Assembly: GCF_002902685.1 (NCBI RefSeq) | Contig: NZ_PPRN01000001.1 | Coordinates: 1-64,000 of the forward strand | Length of the DNA: 64,000 nt | From: Staphylococcus pettenkoferi | GTDB lineage: Bacteria > Bacillota > Bacilli > Staphylococcales > Staphylococcaceae | Reading direction: 5' to 3' | Part shown: positions 46,655 to 55,364 of the stretch, in pieces | How the letters are laid out: every line of letters starts with the position of its first letter | Numbering within the stretch: position 1 is the stretch's first letter | Translations under genes and position numbers: made by a program | Notes under the pieces: generated by a model | Database searches by the model: none | Seen by the model: the letters and a program-made list of their open reading frames with translations, nothing else | Told to the model about the DNA's origin: nothing

Positions 46655-47149
46655 TTATGCCTCTTCTAAATCTTGCGCATCTAAAGCCATAATGTCATTA
46701 ACTTCTTTCAAATGAGGATATTGGTCGTTGAGCGTTTCCTTACTGAACAACTCAAATTGATTAAAATCAAAGCCAGGCTGGCACATGCAACCTACCAACG
46801 CATAGTCGCCATCCTCAATATTCGAACCAAATATCGTCCCTTTAGGAACCACGTATTGCAACACATCACCTTGATCGATATTTGGGCCAATCGTTACTTT
46901 CTCATACTTCCCATCTGGATGAATCATATGAACAGTTAACGAATCACCCGCATGATAATACCAAATTTCATCTGAATCAATACGATGAAAATGAGAAATA
47001 TTCGATTGAGTTAGAAGAAAGTAAATACTCGTATAAGCAGGACGTTCTGATGGGCGACTTTCATCCTTAATAATCTCTTTATAATACCCACCTTCAGGAT
47101 GAGCATTCAATCCAAGCTGCTCAACCCAGCGCTTCGCTTCAACAATCAT
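46655..47149 (-). CDS. DUF985 cupin protein
   Basis: A 164-residue cupin with the DUF985 pattern (LGLNAHPEGGYYKEI, SIYFLLTQSNISHFHRIDSDEIWYYHAGD, PKGTIFGS). Its His residues suggest a metal site. Function unknown; family members are sometimes described as sugar-epimerase-like cupins. The ATG overlaps the yebC stop (TAATG), so the two are coupled. Confidence 0.82.
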   Translation of the reverse strand: MIVEAKRWVEQLGLNAHPEGGYYKEIIKDESRPSERPAYTSIYFLLTQSNISHFHRIDSDEIWYYHAGDSLTVHMIHPDGKYEKVTIGPNIDQGDVLQYVVPKGTIFGSNIEDGDYALVGCMCQPGFDFNQFELFSKETLNDQYPHLKEVNDIMALDAQDLEEA

Positions 47150-47868
47150 TAATCTGTGAGCTCCACGTTATGGAATACGTTTTGAACATCTTCTAACTCT
47201 TCAATCGCATCGATTAATTTCTCAAATTGCGTTTGATCATCTGCAGATAACGTCACTTCATTCTGTGGCAACATTTCAAACTCAGCCACCTCAAAGTCCG
47301 TCACACCATACTGTTTTAAAGCCTCTTGAACTTGAGCAAATTGATCAGGCTCCGCATACACTACGATAAGCCCATCTTGATCCACGATATCACGTACATC
47401 CACATCTTGTTCCATCAAGGATTCAAGCACCGCATCAGGGTCATCACCCTCAAAAGCAAACGTCGCCGTGTGGTCAAACATGTAAGTCACCGAACCAGAA
47501 ATACCCATGTTCCCACCATTCTTACCGAAAGCCGCACGTAAATCCGAAGCCGTACGATTCACATTATTCGTCAACGCATCCACGATGATCATAGAACCAC
47601 TCGGACCAAAGCCCTCATATCTAAGGTGGTCATAATTCTCTTCGCCGCCACCTTTCGCCTTCTCAATCGCTTTATCAATAATATGACGCGGAACAGAATA
47701 CGTCTTCGCCTTCTCCAACGTTAAACGCAACGCTTGGTTAGATTCCGGATCCGGCTCACCCGATTTCGCCGCTACATAAATCTCCTTACCAAAGCGCGCA
47801 TAAATTCTACTCGTATTTTTATCTTTTTGGGCTTTCTTCTCTTTAATATTATTCCATTTACGACCCAT
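47149..47868 (-). CDS. YebC/PmpR-family regulator (YeeN type)
   Basis: A 239-residue member of the YebC/TACO1 family: [41 protein letters not shown] and the later [16 protein letters not shown]. Two classes are known, transcription factors and translation activators that help ribosomes at proline-rich stretches; YeeN-type proteins are believed to be the latter. The start follows GCGAGATGAC. First of two genes with the DUF985 cupin. Confidence 0.87.
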   Translation of the reverse strand: MGRKWNNIKEKKAQKDKNTSRIYARFGKEIYVAAKSGEPDPESNQALRLTLEKAKTYSVPRHIIDKAIEKAKGGGEENYDHLRYEGFGPSGSMIIVDALTNNVNRTASDLRAAFGKNGGNMGISGSVTYMFDHTATFAFEGDDPDAVLESLMEQDVDVRDIVDQDGLIVVYAEPDQFAQVQEALKQYGVTDFEVAEFEMLPQNEVTLSADDQTQFEKLIDAIEELEDVQNVFHNVELTD

Positions 47869-48180
47869 AATGTCATCTCGCTTTCTATTTCACTACTAAT
47901 TATCATTATATATTATACATCATACACAAGCCATAACCTAGACGTAGACGTTGATTCCAGTTTTAATATGTTGAGTAAAATGAGTGTGATATAAGTTAAT
48001 GTGCATTTAATTTTCAATGTTATGACTCTCGCTTGCAAGCAGGACAGAGATCTTCAGAAGCGTAATCCTAAACTTGTGAGAGTAACTAGATTTAGAAAAT
48101 CTCCACATCTTAAACGACTACAGACACCATCTTCGACTTAACCACCTATTACTTTATTAACATAATAATAAAGCGATTGT
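47869..48180. other. Non-coding spacer left of the sarX repeat region
   Basis: AT-rich sequence holding the yebC promoter region near 47870-47950. A fragment around 48040-48100 (AGGACAGAGATCTTCAGAAG) resembles a worn copy of the 24.1-kb repeat. No gene was found. Confidence 0.4.
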
Positions 48181-48410
48181 GTGAATCATGGTGGACTTTC
48201 ATTTAGTAGAAGACACTCCTTTCCCCATCCCTAGAATAGCTAGTATGTGAGTGCAATAACGGAAACTTTAACTTAGAATAATACACTCTCTTCCTTAACT
48301 CTAAAATAGCAGAAGTTTATGTAAGGAAAGAAACTATATCTTTAGAAAGAAACACCCTCTCCTTAACTTTAACTTTATAAGTATGTGCGTTTGAGAACAG
48401 AAACTATAGC
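48181..48410. repeat. Degenerate short tandem repeats near sarX
   Basis: About three or four related units of 65-85 bp, each containing a GAAACT core, CTTTAGAA or similar, then a C-rich CACCCTCT/CACTCTCT stretch and an AAAATAG- or AACTTTA-like end (for example near 48250, 48325 and 48395). They run into the first large structured element. Confidence 0.5.
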
Positions 48411-48713
48411 TTTAGAACCGCACACCCTATTCTCACCCAAAAATAAAGCTACTGTTGTGTTGTGAACAGTAACTTTCAATTATTATGAGCTTAAATTCTT
48501 TACTATTACTATATTCAGACACAGGATTGCGCCAGACATTATACCTATGGCGTCTAGCCTCAAACGCGACGCTTGAGGGATCCTAGACGAAACCGAAAAT
48601 CCATTTTCGCTTGCAACAAAAGCGAAAATTAGTTGAGGTCGTCCCCTTGGCAAGCGCGTTTTAGAGGCTCAGCCATACATTCCACTATCTCCCCAATAAG
48701 CAATCCTATGTCG
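48411..48713. repeat. Structured element copy A
   Basis: The first of two ~300-bp copies. It contains a hairpin AAAGCTACTGTT/AACAGTAACTTT, a long-range stem AGCCTCAAACGCG/CGCGTTTTAGAGGCT (two-base bulge), CCTCAA/TTGAGG, a perfect 10-bp hairpin ATTTTCGCTT/AAGCGAAAAT, C-rich single-stranded CTCCCC, and a terminal TATGTC/GACATA hairpin. No open frame of useful size. It looks like a structured RNA gene or a mobile repeat. Confidence 0.65.
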
Positions 48714-48792
48714 TAAGACATAAAACATTATTTCCATTTAACACTAACTACAATATGGTTAGTACTAATTCATTATATTTAGAAGCCCTTTA

Positions 48793-49097
48793 TTTAGAAC
48801 CGCACACCCTATTCTCACCAAAAAAAATAAAGCTATTGTTGTGTTGTGAACAGTAACTTTCAATTATTGTGAACTTAGATTCTTTGTCATCACTACATTA
48901 AGACACAGGATTGCGCCAGGCACTACACCTATGGCGTCTAGCCTCAAACGCGACGCCTGAGGGACCCAAGACGAAACCGAAAATCCATTTTCGCTTGCAA
49001 CAAAAGCGAAAATTAGTTGAGGTCGTCCCCTTGGCAAGCGTGTTTTAGAGTCTCAGCCATACATTCCACTATCTCCCCAATAAGCAATCCTATGTCG
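48793..49097. repeat. Structured element copy B
   Basis: The second copy, nearly identical over most of its length to 48411-48713. The 10-bp hairpin ATTTTCGCTT/AAGCGAAAAT and the CTCCCC segment are unchanged. The long-range stem has changes, some kept as G-U pairs. The end hairpin is now a perfect CTATGTC/GACATAG with a GAA loop. Confidence 0.65.
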
Positions 49098-49252
49098 AAG
49101 ACATAGTAAAATTAGTACAAGACACTAAAATAGAACAAACAGAAATAAACACCATAATTAGTAAGAACAAATTAGAACGAAACAACCAAATAGAACTAAC
49201 AGTAATAAACACTATATTAGTTCAACTAAACATAAAATAACAGAGCACAAAA

Positions 49253-49289
49253 AATTGCTACTGTTCACTCCCAAACAACAGTAGCAATT
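49253..49289 (-). terminator. sarX terminator
   Basis: AATTGCTACTGTT and AACAGTAGCAATT pair perfectly (13 bp) over an 11-base loop, then six T's on the minus strand. Its CTACTGTT/AACAGTA core recurs in the hairpins of the two structured elements to the left. Confidence 0.85.
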
Positions 49290-49320
49290 CTAAAAATACA
49301 AAGATTCATTACCAAAGATG

Positions 49321-49680
49321 TTATTTATCTATAAAAGCCTCAACCTCATCCAACAAATCACGGTACCGCTGCGCATTCCCTTCATCCATGAACAGATGAA
49401 CCTTACGCTCATCCTCCTCAGAACGCACTTTACTCACACGGTCTTGATTAATCAACTTGCGAATAGAGGCTAACACTTTAGTACGACTCAAATCCAGCTC
49501 TTTCGTGGCAATCTTCAAGAAAGGTTGCATCAACATATTTTGCTTACTACAATTCTCTTCAATTACTTCCAAAATCGCTAGATCATTGATTGATAATTTA
49601 TAATGAGTACTTAGAAAATCCATCAAACCTTTGTACTTCTTATAAACTTCAAGCAACTTCGCCTTCTTCTCAGAATTCAT
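49321..49680 (-). CDS. sarX: SarA-family regulator SarX
   Basis: A 119-residue winged-helix protein of the SarA family. KYKGLMDFLSTHYKLSINDLAILEVI, ELDLSRTKVLASIRKLINQDRVSKVRSEEDERKVHLFM is the SarX-type DNA-binding region. In S. aureus SarX represses agr and promotes biofilm via ica, and is itself repressed by MgrA and activated by Rbf, whose gene is next door here. Start ATG 49680 follows GGGAGGTG; a longer frame to 49722 overlaps it. Confidence 0.9.
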   Translation of the reverse strand: MNSEKKAKLLEVYKKYKGLMDFLSTHYKLSINDLAILEVIEENCSKQNMLMQPFLKIATKELDLSRTKVLASIRKLINQDRVSKVRSEEDERKVHLFMDEGNAQRYRDLLDEVEAFIDK

Positions 49681-49834
49681 GTTGTTACACCTCCCGTTAT
49701 AAGTAGGCAGTCTATATACCATTTTCTCTTATAATAGGAGGCCTTGTCTTTGCTATTTGTTTCTATTCCTTTGTCATAATTACGAATAACCTCAAATTAA
49801 GTTGTAACAAACATATAGCGATGAGCAAATAGTT

Positions 49835-52003
49835 TTAGAATTTATCCGTCTGTGCGTTTTTAAAAATATGCATAATGCGCACACTATTGTAATGCAATTT
49901 AAACTCTAAAGTCGACTGACTAAAATCATGTTCAAAGATTTCGAACTGAGGTTGATTAAATTGCTCAATCTTCTTCACAAGCGGCGTCGACCACTCGTAC
50001 TTGTCTCTCAAGCTCGACGGTACGATTTGGTTAATATTACCTTGCTTACCATCAAAGTTCTCACTATAAATCAGATGATTCCCATTGATAATACTGTGCT
50101 GAATGTCCATCGTCATCCGTGCGGGCAACGCTTTACGATCTAGCGCTTCACCTTCAAGAATGCGCCAGTCATAGATATAAATCGTGACCTTCTCTTCCTG
50201 CATCGCAACGATATAGTGGCCATAATCTCTGAGCTTAATATCCTCCAACTCTAAGAAACGATGGAGCAAGATATTGAGTACGGAGCTAAAGCCATTTTTA
50301 TCATAAAGATAGAGATGTTCACGTCCGCTTAGCTGCTGAAACAGCTCCACACCGATACCACCAAAGCTATTCCACGTCTCCTTCAACATCTCCATCAGAA
50401 TCGGCGGACTATCCATCAGTTCGGCAATCTGGTCGTTTGAAAGCAGACGATTCTCTAAGTTGAGCAAGAAGTATTTCTGATCATCAATATCCATCCGCTG
50501 TATGATGTCTTTAATATTGGTAAAATGAACGAGCTGTTTCGTCAGCACTTGTTCTGAATCTTCAACAAGATATGGAGGATTCAACCGTGCATTATCGATA
50601 AAGTAATATTTAAAGTTAATGCGTTTAAGTTGTGCTTCTAATTGCTTAAATTCAGTCGGCTGATTCAATAAATCTGTGATATCAATTCCGAAATCAACTT
50701 GGAAATTGTAATTCTGCATATGAATCAAATGACGGTAAATTGTCTTCAAATCCATCGTCGCTAAATTAAAGATATAAGCGAAACCTTGCGCCGCTTCTTT
50801 CGTCAACTTGTCGTTACCTTCAATCGTGCGTTTCACGAGTGGCCATAAACACTCAAGATGCCAATGAAGATCTTCTTTAGAATTAATACGAAACGTAATA
50901 CTCAGTTGGTTCTCTAATAAACTGCTCGTTATTTGATGTTTCTCCTCTTCAGTGAGTTCATAAGTTAGCGCTTTCGCATCAACTAGACAATAGAAGATGA
51001 TATGTTCACTTGCTTCTGTGCGATAAAATGTAAAGTCTTCTAAAAATAGTTTTTTCATCTCGGCTACCGTGTAAATTTGTAGCACATTACAACATGGACG
51101 GTATGATTTCGGATTGCCCTCATCAATGCGAATATCACTCGTACTACTGCATTGCATCGCTTTGTCATTAATAAGTGAGAGTAACGTTTCCTCGTCATAG
51201 TGACGTTCTTGCGCCGTAGCAAGATGAACGACTTTCTGTGATTTATCTAAATTACGATAATCATTCGGCGAAACACCAATATAGGCTTTAAACTTTTTAC
51301 TATAACTTGCGCCATTACTGAATCCACACTGCTCAGAAATTTCCTCTAAGGTATGATTTCTGCCGATTAAATAACGCATTGAACTAGCGATACGTATCGA
51401 GTCAACATAGTGCTTCACACCAATACCTAACACGTTGTAGAACTGGCCGGAAATATTAGATTTCGAAATATATAATTTCTCTGATAGCGCGCTCAGTGTC
51501 AGTTTGTCTGGCAAGTGATTAAAGATATATTCGAGAATTTCACCAAACTTACCATATCCTGTATAGTTCAAATGCTGATTGACAATAGACGCATTAATCT
51601 TAGCTTCATCGACAATAATTTGGACGATATCCGTCATCCATTTCTCGAACTGCGCTTCAGTCAACGTATCCGTCAGTTGCGCATGGGCGAGCTGTAACAT
51701 CTTACGCATGATTTCATTCGTCGATTGAATTAAGTTGATAATGTATTTGTAATCAAAGAAATTTACGCCCACCTTCTCAAACCAGTCACTCGCAATATAC
51801 AACATAATGCAAGTACCGTTCTGAGAAATTTGGTACGTTTCAACATCGTTAATCAGTATGAAATCGTCTGTTACGGAATGAACTTTGGAAATGCTATGTA
51901 TATCGAGAGTGCCTTGGAGCGGTAGAAATAGCAATATGCCGTCAATACATCGTGCTGTGGGATAGTGCTTCTCAGTTAATAATTGCAAGCATTGTGTTTT
52001 CAT
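49835..52003 (-). CDS. rbf: AraC-family biofilm regulator Rbf
   Basis: A 722-residue regulator with an AraC-type double helix-turn-helix at about 155-252 (LTLSALSEKLYISKSNISGQF, TLEEISEQCGFSNGASYSKKFKAYIGVSPNDYR) placed in the N-terminal half, followed by a ~470-residue region of unknown fold. Size and architecture match staphylococcal Rbf, which promotes biofilm by up-regulating sarX. The adjacent sarX in the same direction supports this. AGAGG precedes the ATG. Confidence 0.88.
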   Translation of the reverse strand: MKTQCLQLLTEKHYPTARCIDGILLFLPLQGTLDIHSISKVHSVTDDFILINDVETYQISQNGTCIMLYIASDWFEKVGVNFFDYKYIINLIQSTNEIMRKMLQLAHAQLTDTLTEAQFEKWMTDIVQIIVDEAKINASIVNQHLNYTGYGKFGEILEYIFNHLPDKLTLSALSEKLYISKSNISGQFYNVLGIGVKHYVDSIRIASSMRYLIGRNHTLEEISEQCGFSNGASYSKKFKAYIGVSPNDYRNLDKSQKVVHLATAQERHYDEETLLSLINDKAMQCSSTSDIRIDEGNPKSYRPCCNVLQIYTVAEMKKLFLEDFTFYRTEASEHIIFYCLVDAKALTYELTEEEKHQITSSLLENQLSITFRINSKEDLHWHLECLWPLVKRTIEGNDKLTKEAAQGFAYIFNLATMDLKTIYRHLIHMQNYNFQVDFGIDITDLLNQPTEFKQLEAQLKRINFKYYFIDNARLNPPYLVEDSEQVLTKQLVHFTNIKDIIQRMDIDDQKYFLLNLENRLLSNDQIAELMDSPPILMEMLKETWNSFGGIGVELFQQLSGREHLYLYDKNGFSSVLNILLHRFLELEDIKLRDYGHYIVAMQEEKVTIYIYDWRILEGEALDRKALPARMTMDIQHSIINGNHLIYSENFDGKQGNINQIVPSSLRDKYEWSTPLVKKIEQFNQPQFEIFEHDFSQSTLEFKLHYNSVRIMHIFKNAQTDKF

Positions 52004-52245
52004 AGTAGAACCTCTTTTAATATATGATCTTCATATGTATGAAAGGAGCGAAGTGCGACTGACAAATGTGAAGCGATAGGCAATAGGTAACAATCTTTCT
52101 ATTCTCAACTTATTGAGTATGAACTATTATTATAACTTATACATTAAACGATTACCTAGTATTTTATTTAACAAATCATTATATCTTATATCAAATGTGA
52201 CTCTATCAATTGAATAATGAATGAACTTGAGTGGAGAATAACGAA
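52004..52245. other. rbf promoter region
   Basis: AT-rich spacer upstream of rbf. Nothing recognisable beyond likely promoter sequence; no gene. Confidence 0.4.
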
Positions 52246-52299
52246 AAAAGCTAGGACAACTTCTCGAATTATCACTTCAACAATGTTGCCCTAACTTTT
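52246..52299 (-). terminator. Terminator of the BI-1-like gene
   Basis: AAAAGCTAGGACAAC pairs with GTTGCCCTAACTTTT at 13 of 15 positions, followed by T's on the minus strand. Confidence 0.65.
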
Positions 52300-52341
52300 C
52301 CATTGTATCTAGTAGGTTAGTGCGTCTTGATGGTCAGTGCA

Positions 52342-53010
52342 TCACTTTCTCAAACGATTAGCGATACGCAATACGTACTTGATAATATGCAGTAAGTTTA
52401 AGAATAGATTAAAGCCAAGTTCTCTAGGGGTAAAGGAACCTCGTTTCATGCGGTTAAAATCATAAATCGTATACATCAGGAATAGGAGTAAGCCGACTAC
52501 CATAATGACCGTATGCAGAATCGGGTTATGAATAAAGATTCCGACGATACTCGCAATAATCAAGGCGATTAAAGTCACGAAGAGATAGCGTCCCATTCCA
52601 GATGCATCATTAATAAGGAAATAACCGATTAAGCCGAAGACGATAAACGCTACGATAGCTAACGCAACGTTCTTATAGAAGACTTCAGCTCCTAAGCTTT
52701 GTAAGTAATACGTAAAAGTCGCGTAGGATAATAATCCTAATACGATGGTGTAAATATGAGAAATAACGATACCATATTTACGTGCGCGTTTCACGAACAA
52801 CGTGATTAAAACGAGGACTAATAGCGCAAAGGATAACGGCTGGCGCCAGGACATAGGTAAATATTGTCCGAAATAACAGCCGATACCGAAGATAATCCAA
52901 TAATATACGAAGAACAGCCAAACCTTACCATAGGATTTGGATTGAGACTTAGACTGGGATTGTTTCTGATGTTGATGCTTGGACGATGCTGAATGTGTAG
53001 TTTCTGACAC
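52342..53010 (-). CDS. BI-1-like (UPF0005-related) membrane protein
   Basis: A 222-residue protein: a Ser/Gln/Lys-rich cytosolic N-terminus (about 1-27) and seven hydrophobic helices. The C-terminal YTIYDFNRMKRG and NLFLNLLHIIKYVLRI resemble Bax-inhibitor-1/YetJ proteins, which leak calcium and protons, but key residues could not be checked. I start at GTG 53010, eight bases after AAGGAG; a GTG at 53019 lies inside that site. Confidence 0.68.
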   Translation of the reverse strand: MSETTHSASSKHQHQKQSQSKSQSKSYGKVWLFFVYYWIIFGIGCYFGQYLPMSWRQPLSFALLVLVLITLFVKRARKYGIVISHIYTIVLGLLSYATFTYYLQSLGAEVFYKNVALAIVAFIVFGLIGYFLINDASGMGRYLFVTLIALIIASIVGIFIHNPILHTVIMVVGLLLFLMYTIYDFNRMKRGSFTPRELGFNLFLNLLHIIKYVLRIANRLRK

Positions 53011-53339
53011 ACGTTTCACTCCTTACTTTAGTCTTAATTATATGATTCACTATTTTAATAGTCATGAAACATATCATGTGATGCTTGCCATATTACTTTA
53101 TGTAATACTTTATATTAAATGTTACAACATTATTAATACCTAATATTCATAAATCTTTGCGATAACTTATTGCCATGCGCAAAACAAGGCTTTTTATATT
53201 TAAAATATTTGACTTTAAATTATTGCAATATTACATCTTTATAACAACATACACAAATCGGATTAATTTTGTTAGTATGGGTTATAAATCAATTAGTAAA
53301 TCACAATTCTTGTGTTAACAAGTTGAAGGAGGAGTACTT
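53011..53339. other. Divergent promoter region upstream of the LysM-CHAP gene
   Basis: About 330 bp of very AT-rich sequence. TGT-rich motifs (TGTAAT near 53100, TGTTAC near 53118) recall half-sites of the WalR box, but their spacing is wrong for the TGTWAH-N5-TGTWAH consensus. GGAGGAG lies before the TTG start. Confidence 0.35.
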
Positions 53340-54176
53340 TTGAAAAAGAAAGTAGCATTTGCAGTAACAGCTGCGTCTGGCGCTGCTGCAGCTTTAGCGC
53401 ATCATGATGCAGACGCTTCTACGCAACACACAGTGCAATCAGGAGAGTCATTATGGTCAATCGCTAACAAGTACAATACGACACCAGATCAATTGAAACA
53501 AAGCAATAACTTGAACAATAACATGGTCTTCCCAGGCCAAGTGATCAATATCGGTGGTGGCAGCGGAGCTCAAGGAGCAAGTGCTAGTTCAAACGGTACT
53601 GCTCAGTCATCTGGTGCTTCTTCACACACTGTTCAAGCAGGCGAATCACTAAACATTATCGCTAACAAATACGGTGTTTCTGTTGATGCCTTAATGCAAG
53701 CGAACAACCTTAATGGTTATTTAATTTCACCAAACCAAACATTAAAGATTCCTAATGGATCTTCAAATAACTCTACACCAAATGTAGGTTCAGGCGGTTC
53801 TGGTGGCGCTACAGACATTTCAGACCAAGATACACCTACATTTAACGATTCAAACCTTTACGACTGGGGTCAATGTACTTGGCACGCATTCAACCGTCGT
53901 CAAGAAACTGGCAAACCTATCAGTACTTACTGGTATAACGCTGAAGGTTGGGCAACTAAAGCACAAGCTGATGGTTTCCGTGTAGACAATTCTCCAGCAG
54001 TAGGTTCAATCTTACAAACAACTGAAGGCCCAGTAGGCCACGTAGCTTACGTAGAACAAGTTAATCCTGACGGCAGTGTGCTTGTTTCAGAAATGAACTA
54101 CAACACACCACCAGGCACAGTAGGCTACCGCACTATCCCAGCATCACAAGCTTCTAGCTATAGCTATATTCATTAA
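53340..54176 (+). CDS. Secreted LysM-CHAP peptidoglycan hydrolase
   Basis: A 278-residue secreted wall enzyme. Signal peptide about 1-27 (DADA/S), LysM 1 at 29-72, LysM 2 at 96-138, a Ser/Gly/Asn-rich linker, then a CHAP amidase/endopeptidase domain from about 170 with catalytic Cys179 (YDWGQCTWHAF) and His234 (GHVAYVEQV). It starts with TTG after GGAGGAG. Similar to SsaA/Sle1-type autolysins, which act in daughter-cell separation; Sle1 has three LysM repeats, this one two. Confidence 0.92.
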   Translation: MKKKVAFAVTAASGAAAALAHHDADASTQHTVQSGESLWSIANKYNTTPDQLKQSNNLNNNMVFPGQVINIGGGSGAQGASASSNGTAQSSGASSHTVQAGESLNIIANKYGVSVDALMQANNLNGYLISPNQTLKIPNGSSNNSTPNVGSGGSGGATDISDQDTPTFNDSNLYDWGQCTWHAFNRRQETGKPISTYWYNAEGWATKAQADGFRVDNSPAVGSILQTTEGPVGHVAYVEQVNPDGSVLVSEMNYNTPPGTVGYRTIPASQASSYSYIH

Positions 54177-54191
54177 TTAGATGAGAAAGAG

Positions 54192-54260
54192 AGACACGTC
54201 ATTTATCCACTTCACTGTTGTGTTGTATGCGGTGAAAGTAGATAAGACGTGTCTTTTTTA
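54192..54260 (+). terminator. Terminator of the LysM-CHAP gene
   Basis: AGACACGTC/GACGTGTCT stem closed by further pairing and followed by six T's, 15 bp after the stop codon. Confidence 0.75.
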
Positions 54261-54472
54261 TTTGAAATTCTACTGGTTAAATTCGTTTTATTTTACGGTG
54301 ATTATAAAATTGATTTTTACACTGATAGCCTTTTTATTTTATGTAAGAGTCTAGTTTAGTTTTACAAACCGTTTAATTAAAGGTAATCGGCTTTAAACGC
54401 AATCAAATAGCAATTGCAAAAACAATTTGAGTTTGGGTAGTGTCAATTCAAGATTTTTTGGGTTAGCTTATA
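54261..54472. other. AT-rich spacer before the ArsR/DMT module
   Basis: No gene or repeat seen. Base composition becomes more AT-rich here than in the flanking core genes and remains so to about 56.3 kb. Confidence 0.4.
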
Positions 54473-54500
54473 TTGACATATATCGAATTTCATATATACT
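54473..54500 (+). promoter_or_regulatory. arsR-type promoter with overlapping operator
   Basis: TTGACA (54473-54478), 16-bp spacer, TATACT (54495-54500). The spacer is filled by the imperfect palindrome ATATATCGAATTTCATATAT (54478-54497), a likely autoregulatory operator. The ATG at 54508 lies only eight bases after the -10, which implies a leaderless transcript. Confidence 0.7.
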
Positions 54501-54507
54501 TTGAACT

Positions 54508-54837
54508 ATGAATACAATAAATATTTTCAAAGCATTGTCCAACGAAACCAGGCTTAATATTTTGATGTGGTTGAAAGATCCTGATAAATATTTTCCTAAA
54601 GAAGATTCAGATAAAAAACCTTATATCTTTGTTGATCACGATTCTAAAAAAAGAGGCATTTGTGTTGGAAAGATACAAGAAAAAGCTAATGTTTCACAAT
54701 CTACTATTTCTCAGTACTTATCACTTATGCAAAATGCCGGTTTATTAAAATCTGTACGTGATGAACAATGGACTTATTATCAGCGTAACGAAGAAACTTT
54801 AAAATGGTTATCTAATTATTTTAAAACAGAAATCTAA
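54508..54837 (+). CDS. ArsR-type winged-helix regulator
   Basis: A 109-residue regulator: INIFKALSNETRLNILMWL at the N-terminus and ANVSQSTISQYLSLMQNAGLLKSVRDEQWTYYQ as the recognition region. An insert KDPDKYFPKEDSDKKPYIFVDHDSKKRGICVGKI sits between helices 2 and 3 and contains a single Cys, unlike classic metal sensors. No ribosome site precedes the ATG; the promoter position suggests leaderless translation. It precedes two DMT transporter genes, whose leader shares the TATATCGAA motif. Confidence 0.82.
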   Translation: MNTINIFKALSNETRLNILMWLKDPDKYFPKEDSDKKPYIFVDHDSKKRGICVGKIQEKANVSQSTISQYLSLMQNAGLLKSVRDEQWTYYQRNEETLKWLSNYFKTEI

Positions 54838-54862
54838 AAGTGAGTGGATTTCTGTTTATTTT
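54826..54862 (+). terminator. Terminator overlapping the arsR stop codon
   Basis: ACAGAAATC/GATTTCTGT, perfect 9-bp stem with a 12-base loop that contains the end of the stop codon, then a T-rich run. It would separate the regulator from the transporter pair. Confidence 0.7.
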
Positions 54863-54871
54863 TCGTTTTCT

Positions 54872-54893
54872 TATATCGAAATTCCTAGATATA
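54872..54893 (+). promoter_or_regulatory. Second regulator-type operator before the DMT genes
   Basis: TATATC and GATATA arms flank GAAATTCCTA; the motif TATATCGAA also occurs in the regulator's own promoter (54480-54487). This suggests the ArsR-type protein controls the transporter pair too. Confidence 0.55.
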
Positions 54894-54924
54894 CAAATAT
54901 TCATATAAAAGGAGGAAATAATCA

Positions 54925-55353
54925 ATGCGTTATATTGGATATATTTTTGCTTTATTAGCAGGAGTATCCCTTAGTTTTGAAGGAGCTATTTATGGTGAAT
55001 TAGGTAAAACAATCGGGCAGTTAGAAGCCAGTTTTTATAATTTTTCTGTAGGAACTATTATTTTGGGTTTACTTTGTTTATTTTTTGGTAAAGGAAAAAT
55101 TTCATACGCAGTTGAGGATCCTAAATGGAAGTTATTGGGTGGCGTTTTAGGCGTTATTTATTTAACAGCTATTGTAATTAGCATTCCATTCGTGGGTGTT
55201 GGTATAACAATGGTTTCCGTAATTATAGGTCAGCTAATAATTAGTATGATTATAGAGCATTTTGGTTGGCTTGGTAGTGAACAATCTGAAATCAATAAAG
55301 AGAAAATATTTGCTATCATTTCAATGGTAATTTCGCTTATTTTAATCAACTAG
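54925..55353 (+). CDS. DMT-type membrane protein (DUF606/YdcZ family), first of pair
   Basis: A 142-residue protein with four to five helices and the DUF606 pattern (IFALLAGVSLSFEGAIYGELGKTIGQLEASFYNFSVGTIILGLL; IGQLIISMIIEHFGWLG). Such half-size proteins usually act as pairs. AAAGGAGG precedes the ATG. The sister gene starts 11 bp later. The substrate is unknown; the ArsR-type regulator next door suggests inducible efflux or uptake of a small effector. Confidence 0.8.
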   Translation: MRYIGYIFALLAGVSLSFEGAIYGELGKTIGQLEASFYNFSVGTIILGLLCLFFGKGKISYAVEDPKWKLLGGVLGVIYLTAIVISIPFVGVGITMVSVIIGQLIISMIIEHFGWLGSEQSEINKEKIFAIISMVISLILIN

Positions 55354-55364
55354 GAGGACTAAAA

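Noticed and set aside
53090-53125. WalR box upstream of the LysM-CHAP gene
   Set aside because: TGTAAT and TGTTAC half-sites are 13 bases apart rather than the five needed by the consensus.
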